DNA of 64,000 bases from Rhodovulum sulfidophilum (GTDB lineage: Bacteria; Pseudomonadota; Alphaproteobacteria; Rhodobacterales; Rhodobacteraceae): contig QFPW01000013.1 of NCBI GenBank assembly GCA_003241785.1, positions 1 to 64,000 of the forward strand. Reading direction: 5' to 3'. Under the pieces are notes generated by a model, which saw nothing but the letters and a program-made list of their open reading frames with translations, searched no databases and had not been told where the DNA came from. This document shows positions 1 through 9,115 of the stretch, piece by piece; the first letter of the stretch is position 1, and each line of letters begins with the position of its first letter. The position numbers and the translations under genes are program-made.

Positions 1-136
1 CCGGTCCGGCAAGATCATGCGCCGCATCCTGCGCAAGATCGCCGAGAACGACTACGGCGCCCTCGGCGACACCTCCACCCTCGCCGACCCCACCGTCGTT
101 GAGGACCTCATCGACAACCGCATGAACCGCGAATAG
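1..136 (+). CDS. acs: Acetate-CoA ligase (Acs), C-terminal end only
   Basis: This is the last 44 codons of a gene that begins before the window. The residues RSGKIMRRILRKIA match the C-terminal lobe of AMP-forming acetyl-CoA synthetase. The Lys in SGKIMRR is the catalytic lysine of the family, whose acetylation switches the enzyme off. Acs activates acetate to acetyl-CoA in the cytoplasm. It is followed by a DUF485 protein and the acetate permease, the usual acs-yjcH-actP order, which supports the call. The reading frame begins at base 2 and ends with TAG. Confidence 0.93.
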   Translation, partial: RSGKIMRRILRKIAENDYGALGDTSTLADPTVVEDLIDNRMNRE

Positions 137-149
137 CCGGCGGAGACCG

Positions 150-171
150 GGGGCGGCGCTCGCGCCGCCCC
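150..171 (+). terminator. GC-rich intercistronic hairpin between acs and the DUF485 gene
   Basis: A perfect 10-bp stem, GGGGCGGCGC/GCGCCGCCCC, with a 2-nt TC turn lies 14 nt after the acs stop. No T-run follows. It is therefore more likely an mRNA-stabilising or partial-termination element between acs and the permease genes than a full intrinsic terminator. Confidence 0.5.
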
Positions 172-209
172 GCGCGACCCTGACATCAAGCATAAACGGA
201 GGAACGAGA

Positions 210-518
210 ATGGAATCCCCCCTGGCGGAGCGGATCGCGCGCGATCCGAATTACCAGACCCTGAAGGCCAGGCGATCGAGCTTCGGATGGATGCTCACCA
301 TCGCCATGCTGATCGTCTACTACGGCTTCATCCTGCTCATCGCCTTCCGGAAGGACGTGCTCGCGATCCGGATCGGCGACGGCGTCATGACCTGGGGCAT
401 TCCGATCGGCTTCGGCGTGATCCTGTTCACCATCCTCGTCACCGGCATCTACGTGCGCCGGGCCAACGGCGAATTCGACGAGCTCACCGAGAAGGTGAAG
501 CGGGAGGCGCTGAAGTGA
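210..518 (+). CDS. DUF485 family inner-membrane protein (YjcH-like)
   Basis: A 102-residue protein with two hydrophobic segments (about residues 28-47 and 62-82), typical of DUF485. Proteins of this family are almost always encoded just upstream of the acetate permease ActP and are thought to assist it; the exact role is not settled. The start is supported by GGAGGA about 6 nt upstream. Its stop overlaps the GTG start of actP, so the two are translationally coupled. Confidence 0.92.
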   Translation: MESPLAERIARDPNYQTLKARRSSFGWMLTIAMLIVYYGFILLIAFRKDVLAIRIGDGVMTWGIPIGFGVILFTILVTGIYVRRANGEFDELTEKVKREALK

Positions 519-2227
519 AGACCCCCCTCCTGACCGGGGCCGCGCTCGCCGCCCTCCTCGCGCTGCCCGCCGCCGCCGCCGACGTGATCCAGGGCGCCGA
601 GAAGCAGGCGACGAACTGGACCGCCATCGTCATGTTCGCGGCCTTCGTGGTGATGACGCTCTTCATCACCAAATGGGCCGCCGCCAAGACCAAGTCGGCC
701 GCCGACTTCTATACCGCGGGCGGTGGCATCACCGGCTTCCAGAACGGCCTCGCGATCGCGGGCGACTACATGTCCGCCGCCTCGTTCCTCGGCATCTCGG
801 CCGCGGTGATGACCACCGGCTACGACGGCCTGATCTATTCGATCGGCTTCCTGGTCGGCTGGCCGATCCTGACCTTCCTGATGGCGGAGCGCCTGCGCAA
901 CCTCGGCAAGTTCACCTTCGCCGACGTGGCCGCCTTCCGCTTCGCCCAGACGCCCGTCCGCATCTTCGCGGCCTCGGGCACGCTCGTCGTCGTCGCCTTC
1001 TACCTGATCGCGCAGATGGTGGGCGCGGGCTCGCTGATCGAGCTTCTCTTCGGCCTCGACTACTGGATCGCCGTGGTGATCGTGGGCGCGCTCATGATGA
1101 TCTACGTGCTCTTCGGCGGCATGACGGCGACGACCTGGGTGCAGATCATCAAGGCCTGCCTGCTGCTCGGCGGCGCGTCCTTCATGTCCTTCATGGTGCT
1201 GTGGAAATACGGCTTCAGCCCCGAGGCGATGTTCGCCGACGCGGTGCGGGTGAAGACCGACATCGCCGCCGCGACCCCGGGCACCACCCCGGAGGCCGCC
1301 GCCGCCGCCGGCCAGTCGATCATGGGCCCGGGCACCTTCATCAAGGATCCGATCTCGGCGATCAGCTTCGGCATGGCGCTGATGTTCGGCACCGCCGGCC
1401 TGCCGCATATCCTGATGCGCTTCTTCACCGTCCCCTCGGCCAAGGAAGCCCGGAAATCGGTGATGTGGGCGACGGGCTGGATCGGCTACTTCTACCTCCT
1501 GACCTTCATCATCGGCTTCGGCGCCATCACCTTCGTGCTGACCAATCCGGAGTTCCTGACGGCGGACGGCAAGCTCGTCGGCGGCAACAACATGGCGGCC
1601 GTGCATCTCGCCCACGCGGTCGGGGGCAACATCTTCCTCGGCTTCATCTCGGCGGTGGCCTTCGCGACCATCCTCGCGGTGGTGGCGGGCCTCACCCTCT
1701 CCGGCGCCTCGGCGGTCAGCCATGACCTCTATGCGACGGTGATCAAGAAGGGCAAGGCCGACAGCGCCACCGAGCTCAAGGTCTCGCGCATCACCACGAT
1801 CTGCCTCGGCATCGTCGCGGTGATCCTCGGCATCGCCTTCCAGAACCAGAACATCGCCTTCATGGTCTCGCTCGCCTTCGCGGTCGCGGCCTCGGCGAAC
1901 TTCCCGGTCCTGTTCATGTCGGTGCTCTGGAAGGACTGCACGACCAGGGGCGCCGTGGTCGGCGGCTTCCTCGGCCTCGTCTCCTCGGTGGCGCTGACGG
2001 TGCTGTCGCCCTCGGTCTGGGAAGCGACGCTCGGCCATCCGGTCGGATCGGCGCCCTTCCCCTATACCTCGCCCGCGCTCTTCTCGATGACCCTCGCCTT
2101 CGTCGGCATCTGGCTCGTCTCGAAGATGGACAACGGCGCGCGGGCGCGGATCGACCGGGCCGGCTTCCTCGCCCAGCAGGTGCGCTCGGAAACCGGCATC
2201 GGCGCCGCGGAAGCCTCGTCGCACTGA
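515..2227 (+). CDS. actP: Cation/acetate symporter ActP
   Basis: A sodium:solute symporter family permease of 570 residues. It imports acetate and other short monocarboxylates with a cation. An N-terminal signal-like segment ending AAAADV is followed by about 13 membrane spans. The stretch ADFYTAGGG...GDYMSAASFLGI is characteristic of ActP. I choose the GTG at 515, because GGGAGG sits 7 nt upstream and the start overlaps the DUF485 stop. The frame is open further upstream, but that part lies over the DUF485 gene and is not expected to be coding. It works with Acs in acetate assimilation. Confidence 0.93.
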   Translation: MKTPLLTGAALAALLALPAAAADVIQGAEKQATNWTAIVMFAAFVVMTLFITKWAAAKTKSAADFYTAGGGITGFQNGLAIAGDYMSAASFLGISAAVMTTGYDGLIYSIGFLVGWPILTFLMAERLRNLGKFTFADVAAFRFAQTPVRIFAASGTLVVVAFYLIAQMVGAGSLIELLFGLDYWIAVVIVGALMMIYVLFGGMTATTWVQIIKACLLLGGASFMSFMVLWKYGFSPEAMFADAVRVKTDIAAATPGTTPEAAAAAGQSIMGPGTFIKDPISAISFGMALMFGTAGLPHILMRFFTVPSAKEARKSVMWATGWIGYFYLLTFIIGFGAITFVLTNPEFLTADGKLVGGNNMAAVHLAHAVGGNIFLGFISAVAFATILAVVAGLTLSGASAVSHDLYATVIKKGKADSATELKVSRITTICLGIVAVILGIAFQNQNIAFMVSLAFAVAASANFPVLFMSVLWKDCTTRGAVVGGFLGLVSSVALTVLSPSVWEATLGHPVGSAPFPYTSPALFSMTLAFVGIWLVSKMDNGARARIDRAGFLAQQVRSETGIGAAEASSH

Positions 2228-2244
2228 GGCCGGGGGCGCGGATC

Positions 2245-3741
2245 ATGTCCGAGACGGATCCGCCCGCCGACGACGGCCCGCCCCCCCGGGGGCGGGCCGA
2301 TCCCGCGCGCCGGGAACGGCGCGAGTTCATCTCGCTCATGACCTCCCGCGTGCGCGACGCGCCGCTCCGCGAACCCTTCTACGTCGCGGGCGGAACCGAT
2401 CTCGTCAGCCTCTGCCGCCAGCTCGCGCGGGCGGGCCGCACCGGAGCGCTGGTGCGCGACGGCGATCGGCTCGGCATCTTCACCACCACCGACCTGCGCG
2501 ACGCGCTGCTGCTCGGGCGGGCGCCCGAGACGATCGAGGCGCGCGAGGTCGCGGGGTTCGCGCCGCTCTCGGTCTCCGCCGACGACGAGCTCTTCGACGC
2601 GCTGATCCTGATGCTGCGCCATGGCTTCCACCGGGTGATCGTGCGCGAGGGCCCCGATCGCGCCGGGCCGATCATCGGCATCCTGACCCAGCTCGACCTG
2701 ATGGCCTTCGTCGCGAACCATTCGCAGCTCATCGCGCTCGAGGCCGGGCGGGCCGCGACGGTGGAGGAGCTCGGCGCGGCGGCGCGGCAGATCGAGGGGA
2801 TGATCCGCGTGCTGGCCGAGGACGGCGCGCGGGTGGAGGTGATCGCGGGGCTGGTGGGCGGGCTCAACCGCCGCGTCTTCGACCGGCTCTGGACGCTGAT
2901 CGCCCCCGAGGAGATCCGCGCCAATTCCTGCCTGGTCGTGATGGGCTCCGAGGGCCGGGGCGAGCAGATCATCCGCACCGACCAGGACAACGCGCTGATT
3001 CTGCGGGACGGTTTCACCCATCCCGGCCTCGAGGCGGCGACGGAGGCCTTCACCCGGGCGCTGATCGATTTCGGCTATCCGCCCTGCGAGGGCGGGATCA
3101 TGCTGAGCCGCCCGCTCTGGCGCCAGCCGGTCGCGGGCTTCCGCGCGGCGCTGCTCGACTGGACGCAAGGGGGCGCGGCGGAGGGACCGATGTATCTCGC
3201 GATCTTCCTCGACGCCGCCGTGGTCGCGGGCGACGCGCGCCTGCTTGGCGAGCTCAACGCCTACCTCCGCCGGGTGCTCGCGACGAGCGACGCCTTCCAT
3301 GCCCGCTTCGCCGCCGCGATCCAGCAGTTCGGCGAGGCCGAGGGCGGATGGTGGCGGCGCCTGCCCGGCCTCAGCGGCAAGGAGGCGGCGGAGGTGGACC
3401 TCAAGAAGCTCGGCATCTTCCCGCTGGTCCATGGCGTCCGGGCGCTCGCGCTGCGATACGGGATCGAGGCGCTCGGGACCGAGGAGCGGCTCGGAGCGCT
3501 GCGCGAGGCAGGCCGGATCGAGCCCGCGCGCGCGCGGGACCTGGTCGACGCGCTGCGCTGCCTGATGCGGCTGAAGCTTTCCGGCAACCTGCGCCAGATC
3601 GAGGCCGGCCGCGCGCCGGACAACATGCTGCGCCCGGCCGAGCTTGGCACGCTGGAACGCCAGTCGCTGCGCGACAGCCTCGCGATCGTGCGGGAATTCA
3701 AGCGGTGGCTCGCCCTGCTCTACCGGCTGGACGCGCTGTGA
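2245..3741 (+). CDS. CBS-pair / DUF294 nucleotidyltransferase-like protein
   Basis: A 498-residue cytoplasmic protein. Residues about 30-165 form a CBS pair, a nucleotide-sensing module. Near residue 234, GSEGRGEQ followed by TDQDNALI is the signature of the DUF294 nucleotidyltransferase-like domain, and an alpha-helical DUF294 C-terminal domain follows. The N-terminal cyclic-nucleotide-binding domain found in many relatives is absent. The family resembles GlnD-type nucleotidyltransferases, but its target is unknown. Such genes recur beside actP and CrbS-type kinases, so a role in acetate-responsive signalling is inferred. The next gene starts inside its stop codon. Confidence 0.88.
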   Translation: MSETDPPADDGPPPRGRADPARRERREFISLMTSRVRDAPLREPFYVAGGTDLVSLCRQLARAGRTGALVRDGDRLGIFTTTDLRDALLLGRAPETIEAREVAGFAPLSVSADDELFDALILMLRHGFHRVIVREGPDRAGPIIGILTQLDLMAFVANHSQLIALEAGRAATVEELGAAARQIEGMIRVLAEDGARVEVIAGLVGGLNRRVFDRLWTLIAPEEIRANSCLVVMGSEGRGEQIIRTDQDNALILRDGFTHPGLEAATEAFTRALIDFGYPPCEGGIMLSRPLWRQPVAGFRAALLDWTQGGAAEGPMYLAIFLDAAVVAGDARLLGELNAYLRRVLATSDAFHARFAAAIQQFGEAEGGWWRRLPGLSGKEAAEVDLKKLGIFPLVHGVRALALRYGIEALGTEERLGALREAGRIEPARARDLVDALRCLMRLKLSGNLRQIEAGRAPDNMLRPAELGTLERQSLRDSLAIVREFKRWLALLYRLDAL

Positions 3742-3941
3742 CCGACGGCCCGCGAGCCTCCGTGCTGATCGCGCTCGCGGTGCTCGGGCTCGTTCTCTTC
3801 AACTTCCCGCTGCTGCGGGTCTGGGACCAGAGCGCCACCGTGTTCGGCCTGCCGCCGCTGCCGACCGCGCTCTTCGCGATCTGGGCCGGGCTCATCGCGC
3901 TCCTCGCCCTCGCGAGCGAGCGGGGGGACGACGAGCGATGA
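3738..3941 (+). CDS. Small two-span membrane protein of the acetate-signalling operon
   Basis: A 67-residue protein with two hydrophobic segments (about residues 8-27 and 39-60) separated by a short loop, and a charged tail ERGDDER. The GTG start overlaps the DUF294 stop, and its own stop overlaps the ATG of the downstream kinase. The 4-nt overlap on both sides implies tight stoichiometric expression with its neighbours. I do not recognise a family. A small subunit for the symporter-kinase, by analogy with DUF485 and ActP, is plausible but unproven. Confidence 0.75.
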   Translation: MTDGPRASVLIALAVLGLVLFNFPLLRVWDQSATVFGLPPLPTALFAIWAGLIALLALASERGDDER

Positions 3942-6649
3942 TCTCGCCCGCGCTCGTGCTCGGGGCCTCGCTCGGCTACCTGCTCCTGCTCTTCGCCATC
4001 GCCGCCTTCGCCGACCGGCGCGCGGCCGCGGGGCGGTCCGTGATCGGCCGGTCCTGGATCTACGCGCTGTCCTGGGGCGTCTATTGCAGCGCCTGGACCT
4101 ATTTCGGCAGCGTCGGGCGCGCGGCCTCCTCGGGGATCTGGTTCCTGCCGATCTACCTCGGGCCGACGCTCGCCATGTGCGTGGCCTGGATCGTGCTGCG
4201 CAAGATGGCGCGGATCGCGCGCACCTACCGCGTCACCTCCATCGCCGATTTCATCGCCAGCCGCTATGGCAAGAGCCCCGGCCTCGCGGCGCTGGTCACG
4301 CTCATCACCGTGGTCGGGCTCGTTCCCTACATCGCGCTGCAGCTAAAGGGCGTCTCGGCGGGATACGGGGTGCTGACCGGCCGGGGCGACGCGCTCGCCT
4401 TCGACGGCACCCTGCTCGTCGCGCTGGCGCTCGCCGCCTTCGCCATCATCTTCGGCGCCCGCCACCTCGACCTCGCGGAACGGCACGAGGGGATGGTGGC
4501 GGCGGTCGCCTTCGAATCCGCCGTCAAGCTCGTGGCCTTCCTCGCCGTCGGTGTCTTCGTCTCCTGGGGGCTCTTCGCCGGCCCGGACGAGATCTGGCGC
4601 CGGGCCGCGGCGGCGCCGGAGATCGGCGGACTGCTCAGGCTCGATCAGGGCGCGGGATTCGATTCCGCGCAATGGTTCGCGCTCACGCTGCTCTCGATGT
4701 TCTCCGTTCTCCTGCTGCCGCGCCAGTTCCAGGTGATGGTGGTCGAATGCGTGAACGAGCGGCACATCCGGCGCGCCGCCTGGATGTTTCCGCTCTATCT
4801 CCTGCTCATCAATCTCTTCGTGCTGCCGATCGCCATGGGCGGGCTGCTCCTCGGGGCCGGAGACGCGGAGACCTTCGTCCTGACGCTCCCGCTCGGCCAT
4901 GGCGCGCCCTGGCTCGCGCTCTTCGCCTATGTCGGCGGGCTCTCGGCGGCGACGGGCATGCTGATCGTCGAGACCGTGGCGATCTCGACCATGGTCTGCA
5001 ACGATCTCGTCATGCCCGCCCTGCTCCGCCTCGGCGGCGGCCGGCTGGGCGCGCGCGGCGGCGACCTGACGCGGCTCCTGCTCAACATCCGCCGCGCGGC
5101 GATCGTCGCGGTGCTGATGCTCGGCTATCTCTATTTCCGGGTGGCGGGCGAGACCTACGCGCTCGTCTCGATCGGCCTCATCAGCTTCGCCGCGGTGGCG
5201 CAATTCGCCCCGGCGCTCCTCGGCGGGATCTTCTGGCGCGGCGGCACGAAACTCGGCGCCTGCGGCGGGCTGATCGGCGGCTTCGCCATCTGGGCCTATA
5301 CGCTCATGCTGCCCTCGGTCGCCAGATCGGGCTGGATCCCGGCCGGCTTCCTCGAAGATGGGCCCGGGGGCATCGCCTTTCTCGCGCCGGAACGGCTCTT
5401 CGGCCTCGCCGGCCTCGACGACCTCACCCAGTCGCTGTTCTGGAGCCTGCTCCTGAACGTCTCGCTCTATGTCGGCCTCTCGCTCGCGCGGGCGCCCTCG
5501 GCGCGGGAGGCGAGCCAGGGCCTCCTCTTCGTCGATGTCTTCCGCCGCGGCGAGGCCGAGCCGGTGTTCTGGCGCGGGCGGGCGCGGCTCGACGACCTGC
5601 GCGGGCTCGCGATCCGGTTCATCGGGGCGGAGCGCGCGGAGGCGCTCTTCGCGGAATACGCCGCCGATCAGGGGGTGGCGCTCGCCGATCTCACCCCCGA
5701 CGCCCGCCTCGTCGACCGGGTGGAGCGGCGGATCGCGGGCACGATCGGCACCGCCTCGGCGCGGATCATGATCGCCTCGGTCACACGGGAGGAACCGCTG
5801 ACGGTCGAGGGCGTGCTCGAGATCCTCGACCAGACCTCGCAGCTCCGGCGCTACGCCCGCGCGCTCGAGGAGGCCGGCGCCGATCTGCGGGCCGCGAACG
5901 AGAAGCTGTTGGGCCTCGATCACCTGAAGGACGATTTCATGTCCTCGGTCACGCACGAGCTTCGCACGCCCCTGACCTCGATCCGCGCGCTTTCCGAGCT
6001 GATGCTCGACGCGCCGGAGATGGAGCCGGCCGAGCGCGAGGAATTCCTGCGCATCATCGTCTCCGAGAGCGAGCGGCTGACGCGGCTCGTCAATCAGGTG
6101 CTCGACCTCGCCAGGATCGAATCCGGCCAGGCGGAGTGGCGGAGCGAGCCGGTGGATCTCCGCGCGATCATCTCCGACGCGGCCCGGTCGATGGCCGAGC
6201 TCGTCCGCGAGAAGGGCGCGGTTCTCGCGCTCGACCTGCCCCCGTCGGTGCCGAGCGTCGCAGCCGATCCCGACCGGCTGACGCAGGTGATGCTGAACCT
6301 GCTCTCGAACGCCGCGAAGTTCATCCCCGCCGAGGGTGGCCTCGTCACCGTGGCGCTGCGCGAGGAGCCGGGCGCGCTCACCGTCTCGGTGCGCGACAAC
6401 GGTCCGGGTGTGCCGCCGGACGAGCAGGCGAGCGTCTTCGAGAAGTTCCGCCAGGGCGGCGACGCCCTGACGCGGCCCGCGGGCACCGGGCTCGGGCTTC
6501 CGATCAGCCGCCAGATCGTGGATCATCTCGGCGGAACGATGTGGCTGGAATCGGAGCCGGGGGCCGGGGCGTGCTTCGCCTTCCGTCTGCCGATCAAACC
6601 TGGCCCGGGGGGAAACGCCGATGAGCGCGAAGGTGCTGATAGCCGATGA
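3938..6649 (+). CDS. crbS: Sodium:solute symporter-sensor histidine kinase fusion (CrbS type)
   Basis: A 903-residue hybrid. The N-terminal half (to about residue 520) is a multi-span SLC5/sodium:solute symporter domain like that of ActP. A linker precedes a histidine-kinase core: phosphoacceptor H673 in HELRTPLTS, N-box LLSNAAK near residue 786, DNGPGVP near 820 and GTGLGLPIS near 848. CrbS proteins sense and possibly transport acetate and switch on acs/actP through a partner regulator. Its position between actP-linked genes and a response regulator fits this. It overlaps the next gene by 29 nt. Confidence 0.92.
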   Translation: MISPALVLGASLGYLLLLFAIAAFADRRAAAGRSVIGRSWIYALSWGVYCSAWTYFGSVGRAASSGIWFLPIYLGPTLAMCVAWIVLRKMARIARTYRVTSIADFIASRYGKSPGLAALVTLITVVGLVPYIALQLKGVSAGYGVLTGRGDALAFDGTLLVALALAAFAIIFGARHLDLAERHEGMVAAVAFESAVKLVAFLAVGVFVSWGLFAGPDEIWRRAAAAPEIGGLLRLDQGAGFDSAQWFALTLLSMFSVLLLPRQFQVMVVECVNERHIRRAAWMFPLYLLLINLFVLPIAMGGLLLGAGDAETFVLTLPLGHGAPWLALFAYVGGLSAATGMLIVETVAISTMVCNDLVMPALLRLGGGRLGARGGDLTRLLLNIRRAAIVAVLMLGYLYFRVAGETYALVSIGLISFAAVAQFAPALLGGIFWRGGTKLGACGGLIGGFAIWAYTLMLPSVARSGWIPAGFLEDGPGGIAFLAPERLFGLAGLDDLTQSLFWSLLLNVSLYVGLSLARAPSAREASQGLLFVDVFRRGEAEPVFWRGRARLDDLRGLAIRFIGAERAEALFAEYAADQGVALADLTPDARLVDRVERRIAGTIGTASARIMIASVTREEPLTVEGVLEILDQTSQLRRYARALEEAGADLRAANEKLLGLDHLKDDFMSSVTHELRTPLTSIRALSELMLDAPEMEPAEREEFLRIIVSESERLTRLVNQVLDLARIESGQAEWRSEPVDLRAIISDAARSMAELVREKGAVLALDLPPSVPSVAADPDRLTQVMLNLLSNAAKFIPAEGGLVTVALREEPGALTVSVRDNGPGVPPDEQASVFEKFRQGGDALTRPAGTGLGLPISRQIVDHLGGTMWLESEPGAGACFAFRLPIKPGPGGNADEREGADSR

Positions 6650-6986
6650 CGAGCCCAATATCGTCGTCTCGCTCAGCTTCATGATGAAGCGCGAGGGCTA
6701 CGAGGTGCTCGTCGCGCGCGACGGGCTGGAGGCGCTCGCGCTGATCCGCGCCGAGCATCCGCGGCTGGTGCTCCTCGATGCGATGATGCCGGGCCTGACC
6801 GGCTTCGACGTCTGCGAGGCGGTGCGGGCCGACGAGACCCTGCGCGACACCCGCATCCTGATGCTGACCGCGAAAGGCCGCGAATCCGACCAGGCCCGCG
6901 GCATCGGCGCCGGCGCGGACGCCTATGTGACCAAGCCCTTCTCGACGCGCGACCTCGCCGAGAAGGCGCGGGATCTGATCGGATGA
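6621..6986 (+). CDS. Receiver-only response regulator (CheY-like)
   Basis: A 121-residue single receiver domain with D9/D10 in the acidic pocket, phosphoacceptor D53 (LLDAMMPG), T83 and K105 (TKPF): a complete phosphorylation site. No DNA-binding or enzymatic output domain follows. It starts inside the 3' end of the symporter-kinase and its stop overlaps the start of the exonuclease-fusion gene. It is the obvious phosphotransfer partner of the kinase, but it cannot by itself replace the DNA-binding CrbR known from gamma-proteobacteria. Confidence 0.93.
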   Translation: MSAKVLIADDEPNIVVSLSFMMKREGYEVLVARDGLEALALIRAEHPRLVLLDAMMPGLTGFDVCEAVRADETLRDTRILMLTAKGRESDQARGIGAGADAYVTKPFSTRDLAEKARDLIG

Positions 6987-9115
6987 AGCCCGACCGCGGG
7001 CGGGTGCTCGCCGCCCTCGCGCCCGGGGCGGCGCTGGCGGCCTGGATCGGCGCGGGCTATCTCATGCTTCACGCCGCGCTGCCGGAGCACCGCGCGGCGC
7101 TCGGGGATTTCCTCGCCGCGCGGGGCGCGCTCCTTTTCGGCTGGTGGGCGCTCGCCGCCACCGGCGCGGGCTTCCTCGCGGCGCGGTTCCACGACCGCCA
7201 TGTCACCTCCGCCCGCCGCCTCGCCGATGCGACGCGGCTTCTCGCCGGCGATCCCGCGGCGCCCTCGATCGTGCCGAGCGGCTCCGGGCGCGAGCGGCTC
7301 CTGACCGAGGCGATCAACGCGCTCGCCGAGGAACGCCGCCGCCTCCGGGCCGACATGGCGAGGCTGGTCGAGGAGGCGAGCCGCGACGTGGCGCGCGAGC
7401 GCGACCAGCTCGGCGCGCTGATGGCCGAGCTCAGCCAGAGCGTGCTGGTCTGCAATCTCGACGGGCGCATCCTGCTCTACAATACCCGCGCCCGGGCGCT
7501 GTTCCGCCGGCTGTCGCGGGCGCCCGCGAGCGCGGGCGGCGCGGAGCTGATCGGGCTCGGGCGTTCGATCCATTCCGTCATCGACCGGGTGCTGATCGAC
7601 CACGCGCTCGAAGGGATCGCGCGGCGGGGCGCGCGGGGCGAGGCGCCGGGCGCGAGCCAGTTCGTCACCACCACGCCGGCGGGCCATCTGCTCCGCGTGA
7701 GCCTCGCGCCGGCGCGGCGGGAGGACGCGGCGCCGAGCGGCTATGTGCTGCTCATCGACGACATCACCGATGAAATGGCGGCGCGGGCGCGCCGGGACAG
7801 CACGCTGACCGGGCTCCTCGAGGCGAGCCGCGCCTCGCTCGCGGCGATCCAGGCGGCGCTCGACATGCTCGACTATCCCGGCCTCGAACCGGCCGACCGC
7901 GAGAGCTTCGGGCGGGTCGTGCGGGACGAGGTCACGCGGATGACCGCGCGGCTCGACGCGGCGACGGCGGCGGAACCGGAGGGCGCGCTCACCCATTGGC
8001 CGCTTCAGGAAATGCTCGGCGCCGATCTCGTCACCGCCGCGGACCGCGCCATCGCGGCGGCGACGGGAACGGGCGTGGCGGGGACGGAAGTGGACGCGGG
8101 CCTCTGGCTTAACGTGGACAGTTTCGCGCTCACGCAGGCGCTCGCCTTTCTCGCGCTGAGGTTGACGGAGGAACTCGGCCATCCGCCGCTCACGCTGCGG
8201 CTCGCCCCGGCGGGGGCATGGGCGCATCTCGATCTGGTCTGGCCGACGGAAGCGGCGACGGCGCGCGGCCCGAAAGGCTGGCGGACCGAGCCGATACGGA
8301 TCGGCGAGACCGGGCTGCCCCTCTCCCCCCGCGACGTGGCCGAGCGGCATGGCGGCGAGATCTGGCTCGCGCAGGACCGGCCGCGCGCGCTCAGCTTCTT
8401 CCGCTTCCTCCTGCCGCTCGCCGCCGGCGCGGAGGCGGCGCCGGAGCTGGCGGAGCGACCGGAATACTACGACTTCGACCTCTTCGCCCCGAGCGACGCC
8501 GCCCGCGCGCTCGACGACCACCCGCTCGACGCGCTGAGCTATACCGTCTTCGACACCGAGACGACCGGGCTCGACCCCGCCGGTGGCGACGAGATCCTCC
8601 AGATGGGCGCGGTCCGGATCGTGAACGGCAAGCTGCTGCGCTGCGAGAGGTTCGACCAGCTGGTGGATCCGGGGCGGAGCATCCCCGAAGCCTCGATCCC
8701 GTTTCACGGCATCCGTCCCGAAATGGTGCGCGGCCAGCCCCGGATCGCCGAGGTGCTGCCCGCCTTCCACGCCTTCGCGGCCGATACGGTGCTCGTCGGC
8801 CACAACGTCGCCTTCGACATGCGCTTTCTCGAGCTGAAGGAGGCGGTCGCGGGGGTGCGCTTCGACCAGCCGGTGCTCGACACCCTGCTGCTCGCGAGCG
8901 TGGCGCAGCCCGGAGAGCCCTCGCATTCGCTGGAGGCGATCGCGGCTCGGCTCGGCGTGACCGTCTCCGCGCGGCATTCGGCGGCGGGCGACGCGCTGAC
9001 GACGGCGCGGATATTCCTCGGGCTCCTTCCCATCCTGCGCGCGCGGGGCATCGTGACCCTGGGCGCGGCGCGGGTGGCCGCGGAGGCCTCCCATTACGCG
9101 CGCATCCGGTACTGA
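6983..9115 (+). CDS. Membrane PAS/kinase-like protein fused to a DEDDh 3'-5' exonuclease
   Basis: A 710-residue fusion. Two membrane spans (about residues 8-30 and 47-68) are followed by a HAMP-like coiled region, a PAS-like domain (about 150-260) and a helical region resembling a kinase dimerisation domain with no phosphoacceptor His. A degenerate ATPase-like segment comes next. From about residue 518 there is a DnaQ-family exonuclease: D524-x-E526 in FDTETTGLDP, GHNVAFDMRFL, and the terminal H...D pair in RHSAAGDALTT. The catalytic set looks intact. It is the last gene of the acetate-signalling operon (ATGA overlap). What it cleaves, and why it is membrane-tethered, is unknown. Confidence 0.87.
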   Translation: MKPDRGRVLAALAPGAALAAWIGAGYLMLHAALPEHRAALGDFLAARGALLFGWWALAATGAGFLAARFHDRHVTSARRLADATRLLAGDPAAPSIVPSGSGRERLLTEAINALAEERRRLRADMARLVEEASRDVARERDQLGALMAELSQSVLVCNLDGRILLYNTRARALFRRLSRAPASAGGAELIGLGRSIHSVIDRVLIDHALEGIARRGARGEAPGASQFVTTTPAGHLLRVSLAPARREDAAPSGYVLLIDDITDEMAARARRDSTLTGLLEASRASLAAIQAALDMLDYPGLEPADRESFGRVVRDEVTRMTARLDAATAAEPEGALTHWPLQEMLGADLVTAADRAIAAATGTGVAGTEVDAGLWLNVDSFALTQALAFLALRLTEELGHPPLTLRLAPAGAWAHLDLVWPTEAATARGPKGWRTEPIRIGETGLPLSPRDVAERHGGEIWLAQDRPRALSFFRFLLPLAAGAEAAPELAERPEYYDFDLFAPSDAARALDDHPLDALSYTVFDTETTGLDPAGGDEILQMGAVRIVNGKLLRCERFDQLVDPGRSIPEASIPFHGIRPEMVRGQPRIAEVLPAFHAFAADTVLVGHNVAFDMRFLELKEAVAGVRFDQPVLDTLLLASVAQPGEPSHSLEAIAARLGVTVSARHSAAGDALTTARIFLGLLPILRARGIVTLGAARVAAEASHYARIRY

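Noticed and set aside
449..2224. Long minus-strand open frame antisense to actP
   Set aside because: Arg/Asp/His/Gly-rich low-complexity translation with no domain; the plus-strand frame encodes a clear ActP. The same pattern recurs antisense to nearly every gene in this GC-rich DNA (for example 4343-6682, 10788-12794, 37631-39862).
4084..6624. Second long plus-strand frame inside the symporter-kinase gene
   Set aside because: It is a +1 shadow of the real gene with Arg-rich junk translation and no start signal.
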